DNA from: Bacteroidetes bacterium GWE2_42_24
GTDB taxonomy: Bacteria; Bacteroidota; Bacteroidia; Bacteroidales; TTA-H9
NCBI GenBank assembly: GCA_001768515.1
Contig: MEOA01000001.1
Coordinates: forward strand, 186,001-250,000
DNA length: 64,000 nt
Direction of reading: 5' to 3'
This document shows, in pieces, positions 1-8,805 of the stretch. Position numbers and translations under genes: made by a program. The first letter of the stretch is position 1. Every line of letters begins with the position of its first letter. The notes beneath the pieces are model-generated. The model worked only from the letters and a program-made list of their open reading frames with translations. It was not told the DNA's origin and did no database searches.

Positions 1-340
1 CATTCCGGCATTTCGACAGATCGATCACCATCACCCAGTGCTTCCCGGGCAATCCTTCGCGACCACGACGCTGAAGTTCGCTCTCCTCATTGGTGCCCTG
101 ATTAGCTGCCTCAATTAACTCTGCCTCACTCACCTCCATTAGCTGACCATCTGCAGTCAATACCCTAACTTTCTTCCCATCCGGATTTTTCTTCTGTTCA
201 TGGTCATACCCTAAATATACAGCCCCTGCAGTCATGGCAGCACCTGCACCGACCACCAGCCCAAGCTTTTTTAAAAAACCACGACGGGCATTATTTTCTT
301 CCTGTTGAGAACTGTTTGATAGATTTTTAGCTTCTTCCAT
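1..340 (-). CDS. Tat-exported 4Fe-4S protein, 5' part only
   Basis: This is the first 113 codons of a leftward gene that runs off the left edge. The start is the ATG at 338-340. The N-terminus carries a twin-arginine motif (RRGFLKKLG, about residues 19-27) followed by a hydrophobic Ala/Gly-rich stretch, so Tat export is likely; a tatC gene lies at 17005. The visible part ends in WVMVIDLSKCRN, the usual opening of the first ferredoxin domain of NrfC/PsrB/DmsB-type electron-transfer subunits (a short beta strand, then the first cluster cysteine). The remaining cluster cysteines lie outside the window. A periplasmic electron-transfer subunit of a molybdoenzyme or quinol-linked reductase is the family expectation, but the partner genes cannot be seen. 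Confidence 0.7.
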   Translation of the reverse strand, partial: MEEAKNLSNSSQQEENNARRGFLKKLGLVVGAGAAMTAGAVYLGYDHEQKKNPDGKKVRVLTADGQLMEVSEAELIEAANQGTNEESELQRRGREGLPGKHWVMVIDLSKCRN

Positions 341-516
341 GGTATTGGTTGTATCAATGTTTTAATCGTAAATGTAGAAATTTTAACAACTATCAACAAT
401 TAATTAGGCTAATGGATACCACAATTTTAAAATTTAGACCAAATTTAAATAATTCAGAAAACCGGTAACAGAATTAGGGAAAGGTTTTAAGAAACCTAAA
501 TTAGAGGATAAATCAC

Positions 517-524
517 TAATTTTG
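517..524 (+). promoter_or_regulatory. -7 box (TAATTTTG) of the GldH-like gene
   Basis: The octamer matches the Bacteroidota -7 consensus TAnnTTTG and lies 21 bases before the ATG at 546. It overlaps an in-frame TTG at 522 and so argues against starting there. No clear -33 TTG is seen. Confidence 0.45.
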
Positions 525-545
525 CCTTTTAAACGCTGTTGTGCC

Positions 546-1046
546 ATGAATAAGCTTTCAAGTTTCATAATCCTGACAATCATCCTGATGGTTGGATGCT
601 CCAAACCTGTTGTAATCAGACAGGAGCACCAGTTTGTCAACGAAAACTGGCAAAAATTCGATACATTAAACTTTAGTGTTGAGGGGCTCACTGATGGTAC
701 ACCCCGCGACCTCAACCTGGTGATTCGGTTCAATGCCAATTTCACCTCCAGAGAGCTACCGGTCAATATCCTGATCCTTTCACCCGATGGTAGTGAGAAT
801 TACATTGAAAAAAAAATATGGGTAAGGAATACTGATGATACACCCCGGGGAGAGAGATTTGGTGAAGCCAGTTGGGATTATACTTTCTGTTTCAGGGAAT
901 CGTTTGAATTTACTTCGCAAGGGAAATATAAAATTCTGATCGACAACAATACCAGAAAATTCGACAATGCCGGTATCGAGCAAATTGCTTTTGAAGCAGT
1001 ACCCGCTACTGGCAAGAAAAAATACAAGACCGAAGAATCAGACTAA
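546..1046 (+). CDS. GldH-like lipoprotein
   Basis: A 166-residue lipoprotein: N-terminus MNKLSS, a hydrophobic stretch, then lipobox MVGC, giving a lipidated cysteine near residue 18. The rest has the spacing of the GldH gliding-motility lipoprotein family: an F-x(3)-W-x(2)-FDTL opening, a central N-I-L-I-L-S-P-D-G segment, and a C-terminal GKYKILIDN followed by a G-I-E-x-I strand. GldH belongs to the gliding/type IX secretion gene set and is common in non-gliding Bacteroidales too. The ATG at 546 was chosen because a -7 box covers the upstream TTG. It ends inside the last codons of the convergent mreD gene (4-bp overlap). Assignment is from pattern memory; a generic lipoprotein is the alternative. 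Confidence 0.5.
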   Translation: MNKLSSFIILTIILMVGCSKPVVIRQEHQFVNENWQKFDTLNFSVEGLTDGTPRDLNLVIRFNANFTSRELPVNILILSPDGSENYIEKKIWVRNTDDTPRGERFGEASWDYTFCFRESFEFTSQGKYKILIDNNTRKFDNAGIEQIAFEAVPATGKKKYKTEESD

Positions 1047-1549
1047 CTTTTTACCCTGGCTACAAGGTACTCGGTCAGCGTTAGCAGCGCCACTGTAGCT
1101 ATCCCGCTGGTGAGGGTTCTGAGAAAAATGATACCCCATTGTCCGTTGCCAAAATCCTCAAGTAAAAAAAGGGTCAGATGATGCACCAGCGTGATCATCA
1201 CAACAAGTATGAACCAACCAGATCCCATCTCACGAATCGATGGCGAAGATGTGTTATCAGGGTCACGCCGCCCGGTTGCCATCTGAAGGAACAATGGTCT
1301 GGCAAATGAAGCCAGCACAGTAGCAGCAGCGTTCATGCCCGGCGTTCCGCAAAAAAGATCTATCGTTAGCCCAAGAGCAAAACCCCACAGCAATAACGCC
1401 CATCGCGGAGTCTGATAAGGCAGTTTAATGATAAAAAACAGGTATAACAGCGGATTAATCGATTGCCACAGATACAGGTTATTAAGCAACAATACCTGAA
1501 TAACCACAATGATAATAAAACGAAAAACTGTAATTACAAATGATGACAT
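1043..1549 (-). CDS. mreD: Rod shape-determining protein MreD
   Basis: A 168-residue, very hydrophobic protein with about five membrane helices. It shows the MreD-type segment ALGLTIDLFCGTPGMNA, which resembles the conserved G-L-x-x-D-x-x-x-G-x-x-G-x-x-A motif of Bacteroidota MreD. MreD is an inner-membrane component of the elongasome that links MreC/MreB to peptidoglycan synthases. Here it is not beside mreB or mreC but sits 10 bases behind cysN on the same strand, at the end of the leftward unit. Length and topology fit; the isolated position is odd. Confidence 0.72.
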   Translation of the reverse strand: MSSFVITVFRFIIIVVIQVLLLNNLYLWQSINPLLYLFFIIKLPYQTPRWALLLWGFALGLTIDLFCGTPGMNAAATVLASFARPLFLQMATGRRDPDNTSSPSIREMGSGWFILVVMITLVHHLTLFLLEDFGNGQWGIIFLRTLTSGIATVALLTLTEYLVARVKS

Positions 1550-1559
1550 TGCTTGATAT

Positions 1560-2837
1560 TTAGCCGATAATCATTCCAACCCCAACAGTTTCATTGGTTC
1601 CTTCATCAACCAGAATCAGGCTTCCTGTCTGCCTGTTTCGGCTGTAGGCATCAAACACCAACGGCTTGGCTGCTTTTAGCCTCACGAGTCCGATTTCATT
1701 GGCAGCCAGAGGATTCATGTCTGCACCTGGCTCTAGTGTATTAATGTCAATTTTGTGGATCAATTCTTTTACCAGACATTTCACCTCACGGGTTGTTTGT
1801 CGTAACACATAAGTCCCCCCCAGCCTCATCGGCCGTAAGTTCATCCAGCACATCATGACCTCTATTTCCTGACTGACTTGCGGTAGAGAATCTTTCTTCA
1901 CAATCACATCTCCCCTGCTTATATCCAAATCGTCTGTTAGCCTGAGCGATACCGACTGGGGCGGAAATGCTTCCGGCAGGCTCCCCTGAAAAATATCTAT
2001 TGCTTCGATTGTGCTGGTAAGCCCGGAAGGCAATACAACCACGTTATCACCTGGCCTGAACACACCTCCTTCAACCCTGCCGGCATAACTCCTGTAATCA
2101 TGATAGGCGTCATCGTGAGGCCTGATAACATATTGCACAGGGAAACGGGAATCAGTATAATTTAGCCCCGTCTGAATATCGAGCGTTTCCAATATTTCAA
2201 GAAGCGGACTACCCTGATACCATGTCATCGTTTCCGATTTATCAACAACATTGTCACCCTGTAGTGCACTAATCGGGACGAAGGTGATATCATTAAACGA
2301 CAGTCTGCTCCTCAACAAGTTGAAATCTGCCAGAATTTCATCATATACCTTTTGATCAAACCCGGCCAGATCCATTTTGTTGACACAAACAATCAGGTAT
2401 GGTATACGGAGCAGCGACGCAATAAAGCAGTGGCGACGGGTCTGTTCGGTTATTCCATTTCGGGCATCTATCAGAACGATAGCAGCATTGGCTGTCGAGG
2501 CCCCCGTAACCATATTTCGCGTGTATTGAATATGACCGGGGGTGTCGGCAATAATAAATTTGCGTCTGGGTGTGGCAAAATACCGATAGGCCACATCGAT
2601 GGTAATACCCTGTTCACGCTCTGAGCGCAGACCATCAGTAAAGAGCGAGAGATCAATATCCGGATTACCACGCCGAAGACTATAACTCTTAACGGCTTCC
2701 ATCTGATCTTCAAAGATCGCCTTACTATCGTATAGTAGCCTTCCAATGAGGGTACTCTTCCCGTCATCCACACTGCCTGCAGTTGTAAACCTGAGCAGTT
2801 CCATATCGAGATATCCCTGGGTAGGATTGTGCGTCAT
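1560..2837 (-). CDS. cysN: Sulfate adenylyltransferase GTPase subunit CysN
   Basis: The 425-residue large subunit of ATP sulfurylase couples GTP hydrolysis to synthesis of adenosine 5'-phosphosulfate from ATP and sulfate. It carries the translational-GTPase motifs in order: GSVDDGKST (residues 21-29), the EQGITID switch, DTPGH near 99 and NKMD near 154, followed by the two EF-Tu-like beta-barrel domains. The length is that of CysN alone; there is no fused CysC (APS kinase) domain. It begins 13 bases after cysD and the two form the classical heterodimer. A separate cysC or cysH is not present in the window, so the fate of APS (assimilation or PAPS for sulfation) cannot be decided here. Confidence 0.93.
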   Translation of the reverse strand: MTHNPTQGYLDMELLRFTTAGSVDDGKSTLIGRLLYDSKAIFEDQMEAVKSYSLRRGNPDIDLSLFTDGLRSEREQGITIDVAYRYFATPRRKFIIADTPGHIQYTRNMVTGASTANAAIVLIDARNGITEQTRRHCFIASLLRIPYLIVCVNKMDLAGFDQKVYDEILADFNLLRSRLSFNDITFVPISALQGDNVVDKSETMTWYQGSPLLEILETLDIQTGLNYTDSRFPVQYVIRPHDDAYHDYRSYAGRVEGGVFRPGDNVVVLPSGLTSTIEAIDIFQGSLPEAFPPQSVSLRLTDDLDISRGDVIVKKDSLPQVSQEIEVMMCWMNLRPMRLGGTYVLRQTTREVKCLVKELIHKIDINTLEPGADMNPLAANEIGLVRLKAAKPLVFDAYSRNRQTGSLILVDEGTNETVGVGMIIG

Positions 2838-2850
2838 TGTTCAGAATTGA

Positions 2851-3756
2851 TTAAAAATACCCATCACGTTTACGATCTTCCATGGCAGCATCCGAGCGGC
2901 GGTCATCATAACGGCCACCACGCTCGGTAACCCGGGTTGCAGCAATCTCATTGACGATATCCTCCACTGAATCAGCCATGCTCAATGTCACTCCTGTACA
3001 GGTTACATCGCCGATTGTCCGGCAACGCACATCCATTTCAACCACTTCTTCCCCCGAACGTTTCATCATAAAGGGGGCATCGGCCAGCCATACTCCATCA
3101 CGCTGAAAGACTTTGCGCCGATGGGTAAAGTAAAGGCTTGGCATCTCTATACGTTCCAGCAGTATATATTGCCATACGTCCATTTCAGTCCAGTTACTGA
3201 TTGGAAAAACACGGAAGTGCTCACCCATTAGCTTTCGCCCATTGAAGATATTCCATAGTTCGGGACGCTGATTCTTTGGATCCCACTGACCAAATTCATC
3301 CCGGTGAGAAAAGATCCTTTCCTTGGCTCTTGCCTTTTCTTCGTCACGTCGGGCACCTCCAACTGCAGCATCAAATTTATACCTTGCGATGGCATCGAGC
3401 AACGTGGTTGTCTGTAAAACATTCCTGCTGGCATTCACGCCCTTTTCCTCGACGACGCGCCCCTGATCGATGGTCTCCTGAACCGATCCGACCAAAAGAG
3501 TAGCCCCGGTGCGTTCAACCAAACTATCGCGATACTCCAGTGTTTCATGGAAGTTATGCCCGGTATCAATATGAAGCAACGGAAAAGGGAGCCGGGCAGG
3601 CCAGAAAGCCTTTAGCGACAAATGAACCAGAACGATCGAGTCTTTGCCTCCCGAAAACAACAGAACTGGCCGCTCAAATTGAGCGGCCACTTCACGGATG
3701 ATGTATATCGCCTCAGCTTCTAGTTCCCTGAGGTGTTTAATGCGGTGCGTATTCAC
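2851..3756 (-). CDS. cysD: Sulfate adenylyltransferase subunit CysD
   Basis: The 301-residue catalytic subunit of ATP sulfurylase belongs to the PP-loop ATP-pyrophosphatase family. The PP-loop SGGKDS is at residues 35-40. Other family landmarks are HIDTGHNFHETLEYRD, GGARRDEEKARAKER and the C-terminal sequence ending in DGYF, all typical of CysD. It catalyses the adenylation of sulfate, driven by CysN. The gene lies between wzc (30 bases upstream on the same strand) and cysN (13 bases downstream), so it may be transcribed with the polysaccharide-export genes. Confidence 0.94.
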   Translation of the reverse strand: MNTHRIKHLRELEAEAIYIIREVAAQFERPVLLFSGGKDSIVLVHLSLKAFWPARLPFPLLHIDTGHNFHETLEYRDSLVERTGATLLVGSVQETIDQGRVVEEKGVNASRNVLQTTTLLDAIARYKFDAAVGGARRDEEKARAKERIFSHRDEFGQWDPKNQRPELWNIFNGRKLMGEHFRVFPISNWTEMDVWQYILLERIEMPSLYFTHRRKVFQRDGVWLADAPFMMKRSGEEVVEMDVRCRTIGDVTCTGVTLSMADSVEDIVNEIAATRVTERGGRYDDRRSDAAMEDRKRDGYF

Positions 3757-3786
3757 AGTATATAAACAAATTACAGGTAGAAAATC

Positions 3787-6276
3787 TTATGATTTCTTAA
3801 ATATTTTATGCAGGAACCCCTCCTTTTGCTGTTCGTTCTCGTCGGAATAATACCCATAACCGTAGCCATAACCGTAGCCATAACCATAGCCGTAGCCGTA
3901 GCCATAACCGTAGCCGTAGCCGTAGCCCTCCCGCGATACTTTAACATCGTTGATCAATATCCTCAAATTGGTAAGTCCCCTCGATTCAAGGTCTTTTGAT
4001 ACCTGAGCAAAAATCTTTTTATTTGTATAACCCTGACGAACAACATACATGTTTACGTCGGAGTATTTCATCAGCAGAATGGCATCCGTTACTAAACCAA
4101 TCGGCGGTGTGTCGATGATGATATAGTCGTAGATCTCTTTGAGTTCCTTAAACAATTCATCGGCTCGTGCTGAAGCGATCAACTCAGCCGGATTGGGGGG
4201 TACGGGCCCCGCCAGCAATACATCAAGGTTCTCCACGAAAGTCTTGTGGATAATTTTGTTTAGCTGGCTTTTCCCGATCAGATAACTACTGGCACCTTCT
4301 GTATTTGAAAGCCCAAATTCCTGAAAAATTTTAGGTTTACGCAGATCAAATCCAATCAGTAGGGTCCTTCGGCCATTGAGCGCATAAATAGTTGCAAGAT
4401 TTGTCGAAATAAACGTTTTTCCAGCAGCTACCATATCGCTCGTTACCAATATCGTCTGCTTTTCATTTCCCTTTGCCATATATAGCAGATTTGTCCTGAC
4501 TGATCGGAACGACTCGGCAATGGATGACTTAGGTGATTCGGCAACAACCAGTTTAGAATCACGGTTATTGTGCATGATCACACCAACGAGTGGATAATGG
4601 GTGGCCCGCTCTACATCACTGCGATCCATAATCTTGTCATTCAGAAAGTCCTTCAGATAGATATAGATGGCCGGAAGAATTAATCCAAGCAATAATGCAA
4701 TCAGATAGTTCAGACTCTTCTTGGGGTAAACGGGCATTTTGCCCTCAGAGATTGCCTCATCTACAATCTCATTGTCGGGCAGATTTGAAGCCTTTGTAAT
4801 TTGGGCTTCTGCTCTCCGCTGCAAAAGAAATGTATAGAGGTTGTTGTTTAGATCAAACTTCCGCTCGAAGGACAACAGTTCACGCTGACTTGAAGGAAGG
4901 CTGGATATTTTAGCCGTCTGGGTAACGATCCTTTCTTCGATGTCACGTATAGCTATATTGGAGGTATTAACAATGTTTTTGATGTTCTCAACCAAATTGG
5001 CCTTGGCATTCTTAATCTTTGACTCTATCTGTCCAATTGCGGGATTTTTCCTGGTTGAGGTCAGCAGGAGCGCCGACTTTTCCTCATGCAGGTGAGTCAG
5101 GTCAGCCAGCAATTGAGTGAGCAGTGGATCTTCGACACCCATACTGGAGGGCACAACCAAATCATCAATATCATTCCGCTCTTCAATGTAAGTTTTCAGA
5201 TACTTATAATATTTCCCTTTCATCAGCAGCTCTGCCTTCTGTTTATCGAGGTCCTTCATGTATTCAAATACCTGTTGGGCTTCGACATCCAACTGCATAA
5301 TCTGGTTATCGCGCCGGAAATTTTCGAGTTGAACTTCTGCCAAAGTAAGACTATCACGGATTCCGATCAATTCCCTATCAATAAATTCAATGGTCTTGAT
5401 CGCAATCATATTCTTTTTATTGAGTCCCCTGGCCAGGTACTCATTGGTAAGGGTATTCAAAAAATCAACTGACTTCTCTACCGAATTTCCTTTGAGCTTT
5501 ATTTCTAAAATAGAAGCTTCACGGTTGATAGGTTCAATTTTGTAGTTTTTAAATGCAGCCACCTGACCAGGCAGATCATTAAACTGAAAAAATATTTTCT
5601 GATTCAGATGCTTGTCTGAATTATAATTAAAATTTAACAGAACCTTAAACTTAAGAAACTTGGTTTCGATGGTCTCGCCAAATGAATAGGATTTATTCAG
5701 ATCGATCCTGTCGACGATAACCTCCTGATCATTCTGTGTATAGAACTCTTCCAGGCTGAAATCATAAAGCTTGGCATTTTCACCGTCAGCCCGTATCTCG
5801 AACTGTTTAGTATTCTTGATTGAAATATAGAATTTAATGTTGGCTGGCTGGGGATGTGTCGTATCAGGTATAACAGTAATCGGACTGGTTTTGTATAACT
5901 CTGAGGTAATGAAATTATCCTCGCTGAAATAACTAACCTTCTGATTCATCGACTTGACCGCTTTGACCACTAAAGAGTTTGAGTTGAGCACTCCTATTTC
6001 GTTCTGAAGATTCTGCTGGCTGTTACCGAATCCTACCCCCAGTAAAGACTGTACATCGGCCATTCCTCCCTTTTTCGTATCCTGAATTAACACGGTGCTC
6101 GATACTTCATACACCGGCTTTGTATATTTATTAAACAGAAAGGCAACGATAAGGGCTACAAACACAGTTATGGCGAAAAAATACCAATACCGTAAAAACT
6201 TAAATAGCAGCTGTTTTACGTCTACAGATTCTTCTCTTGAATCATCAAGATAAGGCCTTTGATCATTAGTATTCAC
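3787..6276 (-). CDS. Wzc-like polysaccharide co-polymerase / BY-kinase
   Basis: An 829-residue inner-membrane protein that regulates chain length and export of a surface polysaccharide. The N-terminal Wzz-type chain-length domain is flanked by membrane helices at about residues 31-50 and 525-545, with a long coiled-coil region (about 290-500). The cytoplasmic bacterial tyrosine kinase domain starts near 590. It shows a P-loop ending AAGKT instead of the usual GEGKS/T, a Walker A' reading GFDLRKP (first Asp of the usual DAD replaced), and Walker B IIIDTPP. The C-terminal tyrosine tail is a run of 13 Gly-Tyr pairs plus one extra Tyr (residues 784-810), the expected autophosphorylation cluster in an unusually regular form. 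It follows the export protein gene by 9 bases. Confidence 0.9.
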   Translation of the reverse strand: MNTNDQRPYLDDSREESVDVKQLLFKFLRYWYFFAITVFVALIVAFLFNKYTKPVYEVSSTVLIQDTKKGGMADVQSLLGVGFGNSQQNLQNEIGVLNSNSLVVKAVKSMNQKVSYFSEDNFITSELYKTSPITVIPDTTHPQPANIKFYISIKNTKQFEIRADGENAKLYDFSLEEFYTQNDQEVIVDRIDLNKSYSFGETIETKFLKFKVLLNFNYNSDKHLNQKIFFQFNDLPGQVAAFKNYKIEPINREASILEIKLKGNSVEKSVDFLNTLTNEYLARGLNKKNMIAIKTIEFIDRELIGIRDSLTLAEVQLENFRRDNQIMQLDVEAQQVFEYMKDLDKQKAELLMKGKYYKYLKTYIEERNDIDDLVVPSSMGVEDPLLTQLLADLTHLHEEKSALLLTSTRKNPAIGQIESKIKNAKANLVENIKNIVNTSNIAIRDIEERIVTQTAKISSLPSSQRELLSFERKFDLNNNLYTFLLQRRAEAQITKASNLPDNEIVDEAISEGKMPVYPKKSLNYLIALLLGLILPAIYIYLKDFLNDKIMDRSDVERATHYPLVGVIMHNNRDSKLVVAESPKSSIAESFRSVRTNLLYMAKGNEKQTILVTSDMVAAGKTFISTNLATIYALNGRRTLLIGFDLRKPKIFQEFGLSNTEGASSYLIGKSQLNKIIHKTFVENLDVLLAGPVPPNPAELIASARADELFKELKEIYDYIIIDTPPIGLVTDAILLMKYSDVNMYVVRQGYTNKKIFAQVSKDLESRGLTNLRILINDVKVSREGYGYGYGYGYGYGYGYGYGYGYGYGYYSDENEQQKEGFLHKIFKKS
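3850..3927 (-). repeat. 6-bp coding repeat, 13 Gly-Tyr units
   Basis: Thirteen consecutive hexamers (GGC/GGT/GGG plus TAC/TAT on the coding strand) encode the tyrosine tail of the Wzc-like kinase. Units mix GGC, GGT and one GGG with both Tyr codons. Gain or loss of a unit keeps the frame and changes the number of phosphorylatable tyrosines. Confidence 0.95.
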
Positions 6277-6285
6277 AGTATTTCT

Positions 6286-7107
6286 TTATTTTAAGTAATT
6301 CATAATTAGCAATGTACTGCTGATAACCGAAAAAAGGATGGTATAGGGAAACTGGGAGAACGCGAATTGCTTCCCGCGTAAAGGCTCGATATACAAAATA
6401 TCGTTTGGCTGCAGAAAGAAATAAGGCGACTCAAGAATTTTTTCCTGAGTAAGATCTAAACGATGCATCTGTACTCCGTTCTCAGACTTGCGAAGCAATA
6501 TCACTCGTGATCGGTTTGCGAAATCAGACAAGTCACCTGCCTTCGCAATTGCTTCGAAGATGTTAAGCTTGTCCTGATAAATCGGATAGCTCCCGGGCAT
6601 TTTAATTTCACCCAAAATTGTGATTTTGAAGCTAACCATCTTCACAATCAGAGTTGTTTCTTTCAAATACTGATCAATAATCTTCTGCATCGTTGCTTTT
6701 ACTCCATCAACAGTCTGATTCAGAACCTGAACCTTTCCAATATAAGGGAAAGAAATATTGCCATCATTATCTACCAAATAGCTGTTGAGGTAAATGCCGG
6801 CATCGTTGTACATTGCATTGCTGTTGACGTTCCCTCCGTCCGGATTAAAAAAACGATAGGTCTTTTCATCAAAACTCTGGACTTTAATATACAGATTGTC
6901 GCCGACCCGCATTTTATAATCCGGAGATGGTGTATAAACAAAATTCTTACTCGAATCAGATTCGACGGCAGATTGTAAATACTTGATTTTCTTTTGGGGA
7001 ACACAGGAGCCAGTTAAAAAAACGACAATGATAAGTAACCACAAAGGATTCTTCATCCTTGAAAAAAAGCTGTTTTCCATCAGGAATTGTTGTTCACTAA
7101 CGTTCAT
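6286..7107 (-). CDS. Polysaccharide export lipoprotein (Wza/BexD family)
   Basis: A 273-residue outer-membrane export protein. After the start comes a hydrophobic signal with lipobox LTGSC, then a poly-export domain with YKMRVGDNLYIKV and a later SLBB-type domain with GEIKMPGSYPI and IAKAGDL, and a C-terminal hydrophobic helix, as in Wza where it spans the outer membrane. It forms the exit channel for the polymer whose length the downstream Wzc-like kinase controls. The start at 7107 was chosen because a -7 box at 7136-7143 would place the transcript start near 7129, ruling out the in-frame ATG at 7182; ATG codons at 7080 and 7056 are alternatives. First gene of the leftward unit. Confidence 0.85.
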   Translation of the reverse strand: MNVSEQQFLMENSFFSRMKNPLWLLIIVVFLTGSCVPQKKIKYLQSAVESDSSKNFVYTPSPDYKMRVGDNLYIKVQSFDEKTYRFFNPDGGNVNSNAMYNDAGIYLNSYLVDNDGNISFPYIGKVQVLNQTVDGVKATMQKIIDQYLKETTLIVKMVSFKITILGEIKMPGSYPIYQDKLNIFEAIAKAGDLSDFANRSRVILLRKSENGVQMHRLDLTQEKILESPYFFLQPNDILYIEPLRGKQFAFSQFPYTILFSVISSTLLIMNYLK

Positions 7108-7135
7108 GAAATAATTGTTTATATGTCTGACGAGG

Positions 7136-7143
7136 CAAAGGTA
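7136..7143 (-). promoter_or_regulatory. -7 box (TACCTTTG) of the export/cysDN unit
   Basis: This TAnnTTTG match on the minus strand lies 29 bases before the chosen ATG at 7107. A TTG occurs only 12 bases upstream of it, which is too close for a normal -33 element. It is the only -7 candidate noticed for the leftward unit down to mreD. Confidence 0.5.
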
Positions 7144-7287
7144 AATGTTTTTACCCAATTTTACACACAAGTAACCAATCATCAGCTATATGGTTAGATG
7201 GTTCATGACTATTTCAACCTTTTTCCTGTTTAAGCGTTGTTATAACATTGGATTACTAACAATCCCCGAATATCTTAAAAAACACAA

Positions 7288-7962
7288 ATGGCCAACTCAA
7301 TAATGGATCCCATCGGAAAACTGATGGGTCTACGCTACAAAAGCCACCCCTGGCATGGGGTAGAAATAGGCATGCAGGCTCCGGAAGTAATCACCTGCTA
7401 TATCGAAATGGTTCCTACCGACACAGTGAAATATGAAGTAGATAAAGCCACTGGATACCTTCGGCTCGACAGACCTCAGAAATACAGTAACACTGTTCCG
7501 GCACTCTATGGTTTCATTCCTCAAACCTATTGTGCGGAAAGGGTTGGAAACTTCTGCGCTGAGAAAACAGGACGCGAAAATGTAAAGGGTGATGGTGACC
7601 CCCTTGATATTTGTATCCTGACTGAAAAAGACATCACCCATGGAGATATCCTTGTCATGGCGCGGCCAATCGGCGGGTTAAGGATGATTGACGGCAGTGA
7701 AGCCGATGATAAAATCATTGCCATTCTCGAAAACGACCTTATTTACGGTGAGTATAAAGACCTGGATCAGCTCCCTGAATTGGTCATCGAACGACTGAAG
7801 CACTACTTTCTGACTTACAAAGACCTGCCCGGCCGCGATAAACGCAATGCTGAAGTAACCCATGTCTACGGTGTTGAAGAAGCCCAGCAGGTCATCAGAC
7901 TGGCTATGGATGACTACCGCCACAAGTTCGACAACCTGAGGTCGATGCTGTCGGATTACTAA
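7288..7962 (+). CDS. ppa: Inorganic pyrophosphatase, family I
   Basis: A 224-residue cytosolic enzyme that hydrolyses pyrophosphate to two phosphates. The family I signature DGDPLDICIL is at about residues 102-111 and supplies metal-binding aspartates; other landmarks are the YGFIPQTYC segment and a KDLPG-R motif near the C-terminus. It is slightly longer than the E. coli enzyme (about 175 residues), with an N-terminal extension and a Cys-containing insertion after the PQTYC segment, as in many Bacteroidota copies. It stands alone between divergent and gene-free DNA. A near-match -7 box (TAACATTG) lies at 7243-7250. Confidence 0.92.
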   Translation: MANSIMDPIGKLMGLRYKSHPWHGVEIGMQAPEVITCYIEMVPTDTVKYEVDKATGYLRLDRPQKYSNTVPALYGFIPQTYCAERVGNFCAEKTGRENVKGDGDPLDICILTEKDITHGDILVMARPIGGLRMIDGSEADDKIIAILENDLIYGEYKDLDQLPELVIERLKHYFLTYKDLPGRDKRNAEVTHVYGVEEAQQVIRLAMDDYRHKFDNLRSMLSDY

Positions 7963-8457
7963 ATTATCCTGCAATATTGGTAATACAGACCTGAAGGAAT
8001 TACAACCGGAACTCTTATACTGACTCAGAGATTCTGATATTCATTTGCTTTAACATAATCCCCTCATTTTAAGGTCCAGGTGGAATCTTTGAGTAATGTA
8101 TAGCTTTACAACTTTTTTCAAGGTTGACCTCAGAATAACAATTTAAAGTTATATCGAATCTGTCTCTTCACGAACTTGTAACAATACCCGGTGCTGTCGA
8201 GGTCAGGCACCGTCCGGTTCTGTTGAGCCAGGGCTACCTTGAGATTCTGCATATCTTTATAAAAAATCATGCTCATCCGATTCTTCGCCGGTAAGTTTAC
8301 AGGTGGTGAGGAAGGCATTGGCAAGGGCGAGGGTATTACCTCTTTCCACTAGCTTTTATCAGTATTAACTAAAGCTTAGTAGTCCATCAATGGTTGGCCA
8401 GAACAAAACAACTTGATGGTAATACATCCGACGAACCGGTAAGCTGGTGAGTTATCC

Positions 8458-8490
8458 CCGGGGTAGATTAATTAATCGTGATAACCCCGG
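8458..8490. repeat. Inverted repeat with inner palindrome
   Basis: The arms CCGGGGT (8458-8464) and ACCCCGG (8484-8490) pair perfectly. The loop contains the palindrome GATTAATTAATC (8466-8477). No T-run follows on either strand, so a terminator is unlikely. Function unknown. Confidence 0.55.
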
Positions 8491-8751
8491 AATTCATGCC
8501 ATGATGATTGTCCAAAATTATCCCGGCGAAAGCCTAAAAAAATATTGTACAAATGATCAGGAGAAAACATTCTTCTGATCAGGATGGTTCCTGCCAAGTT
8601 TTAGGACAACAAATGAACCAACCAGACCACAACCCTATGCAATACTCTTTTTATCAATCACTTAATCATTCCCAGTATTTACATTACGTGTATATCGGAA
8701 CGGAACCGGTTCTTACCCTGGTTAAACCAAAGTCAGGGTCAATTCGATACT

Positions 8752-8804
8752 GCTTCGTTGCGGCTTCGTGAAAATACGAAGAAGCAACAAACGCGGAACG
8801 AAGC
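8752..8804. repeat. Nested palindrome (GCTTCGTT ... AACGAAGC)
   Basis: The outer arms GCTTCGTT (8752-8759) and AACGAAGC (8797-8804) are perfect complements, and inside them CTTCGT and ACGAAG form a second stem around GAAAAT. The element is followed directly by the 11-bp tandem repeat, which shares the CTTCGAAG core. Confidence 0.5.
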
Positions 8805-8805
8805 G

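Noticed and set aside
8130..8324. Possible outer-membrane protein remnant ending in RYNFKLLF
   Set aside because: Only the last few residues resemble a barrel strand; too short to call a pseudogene.
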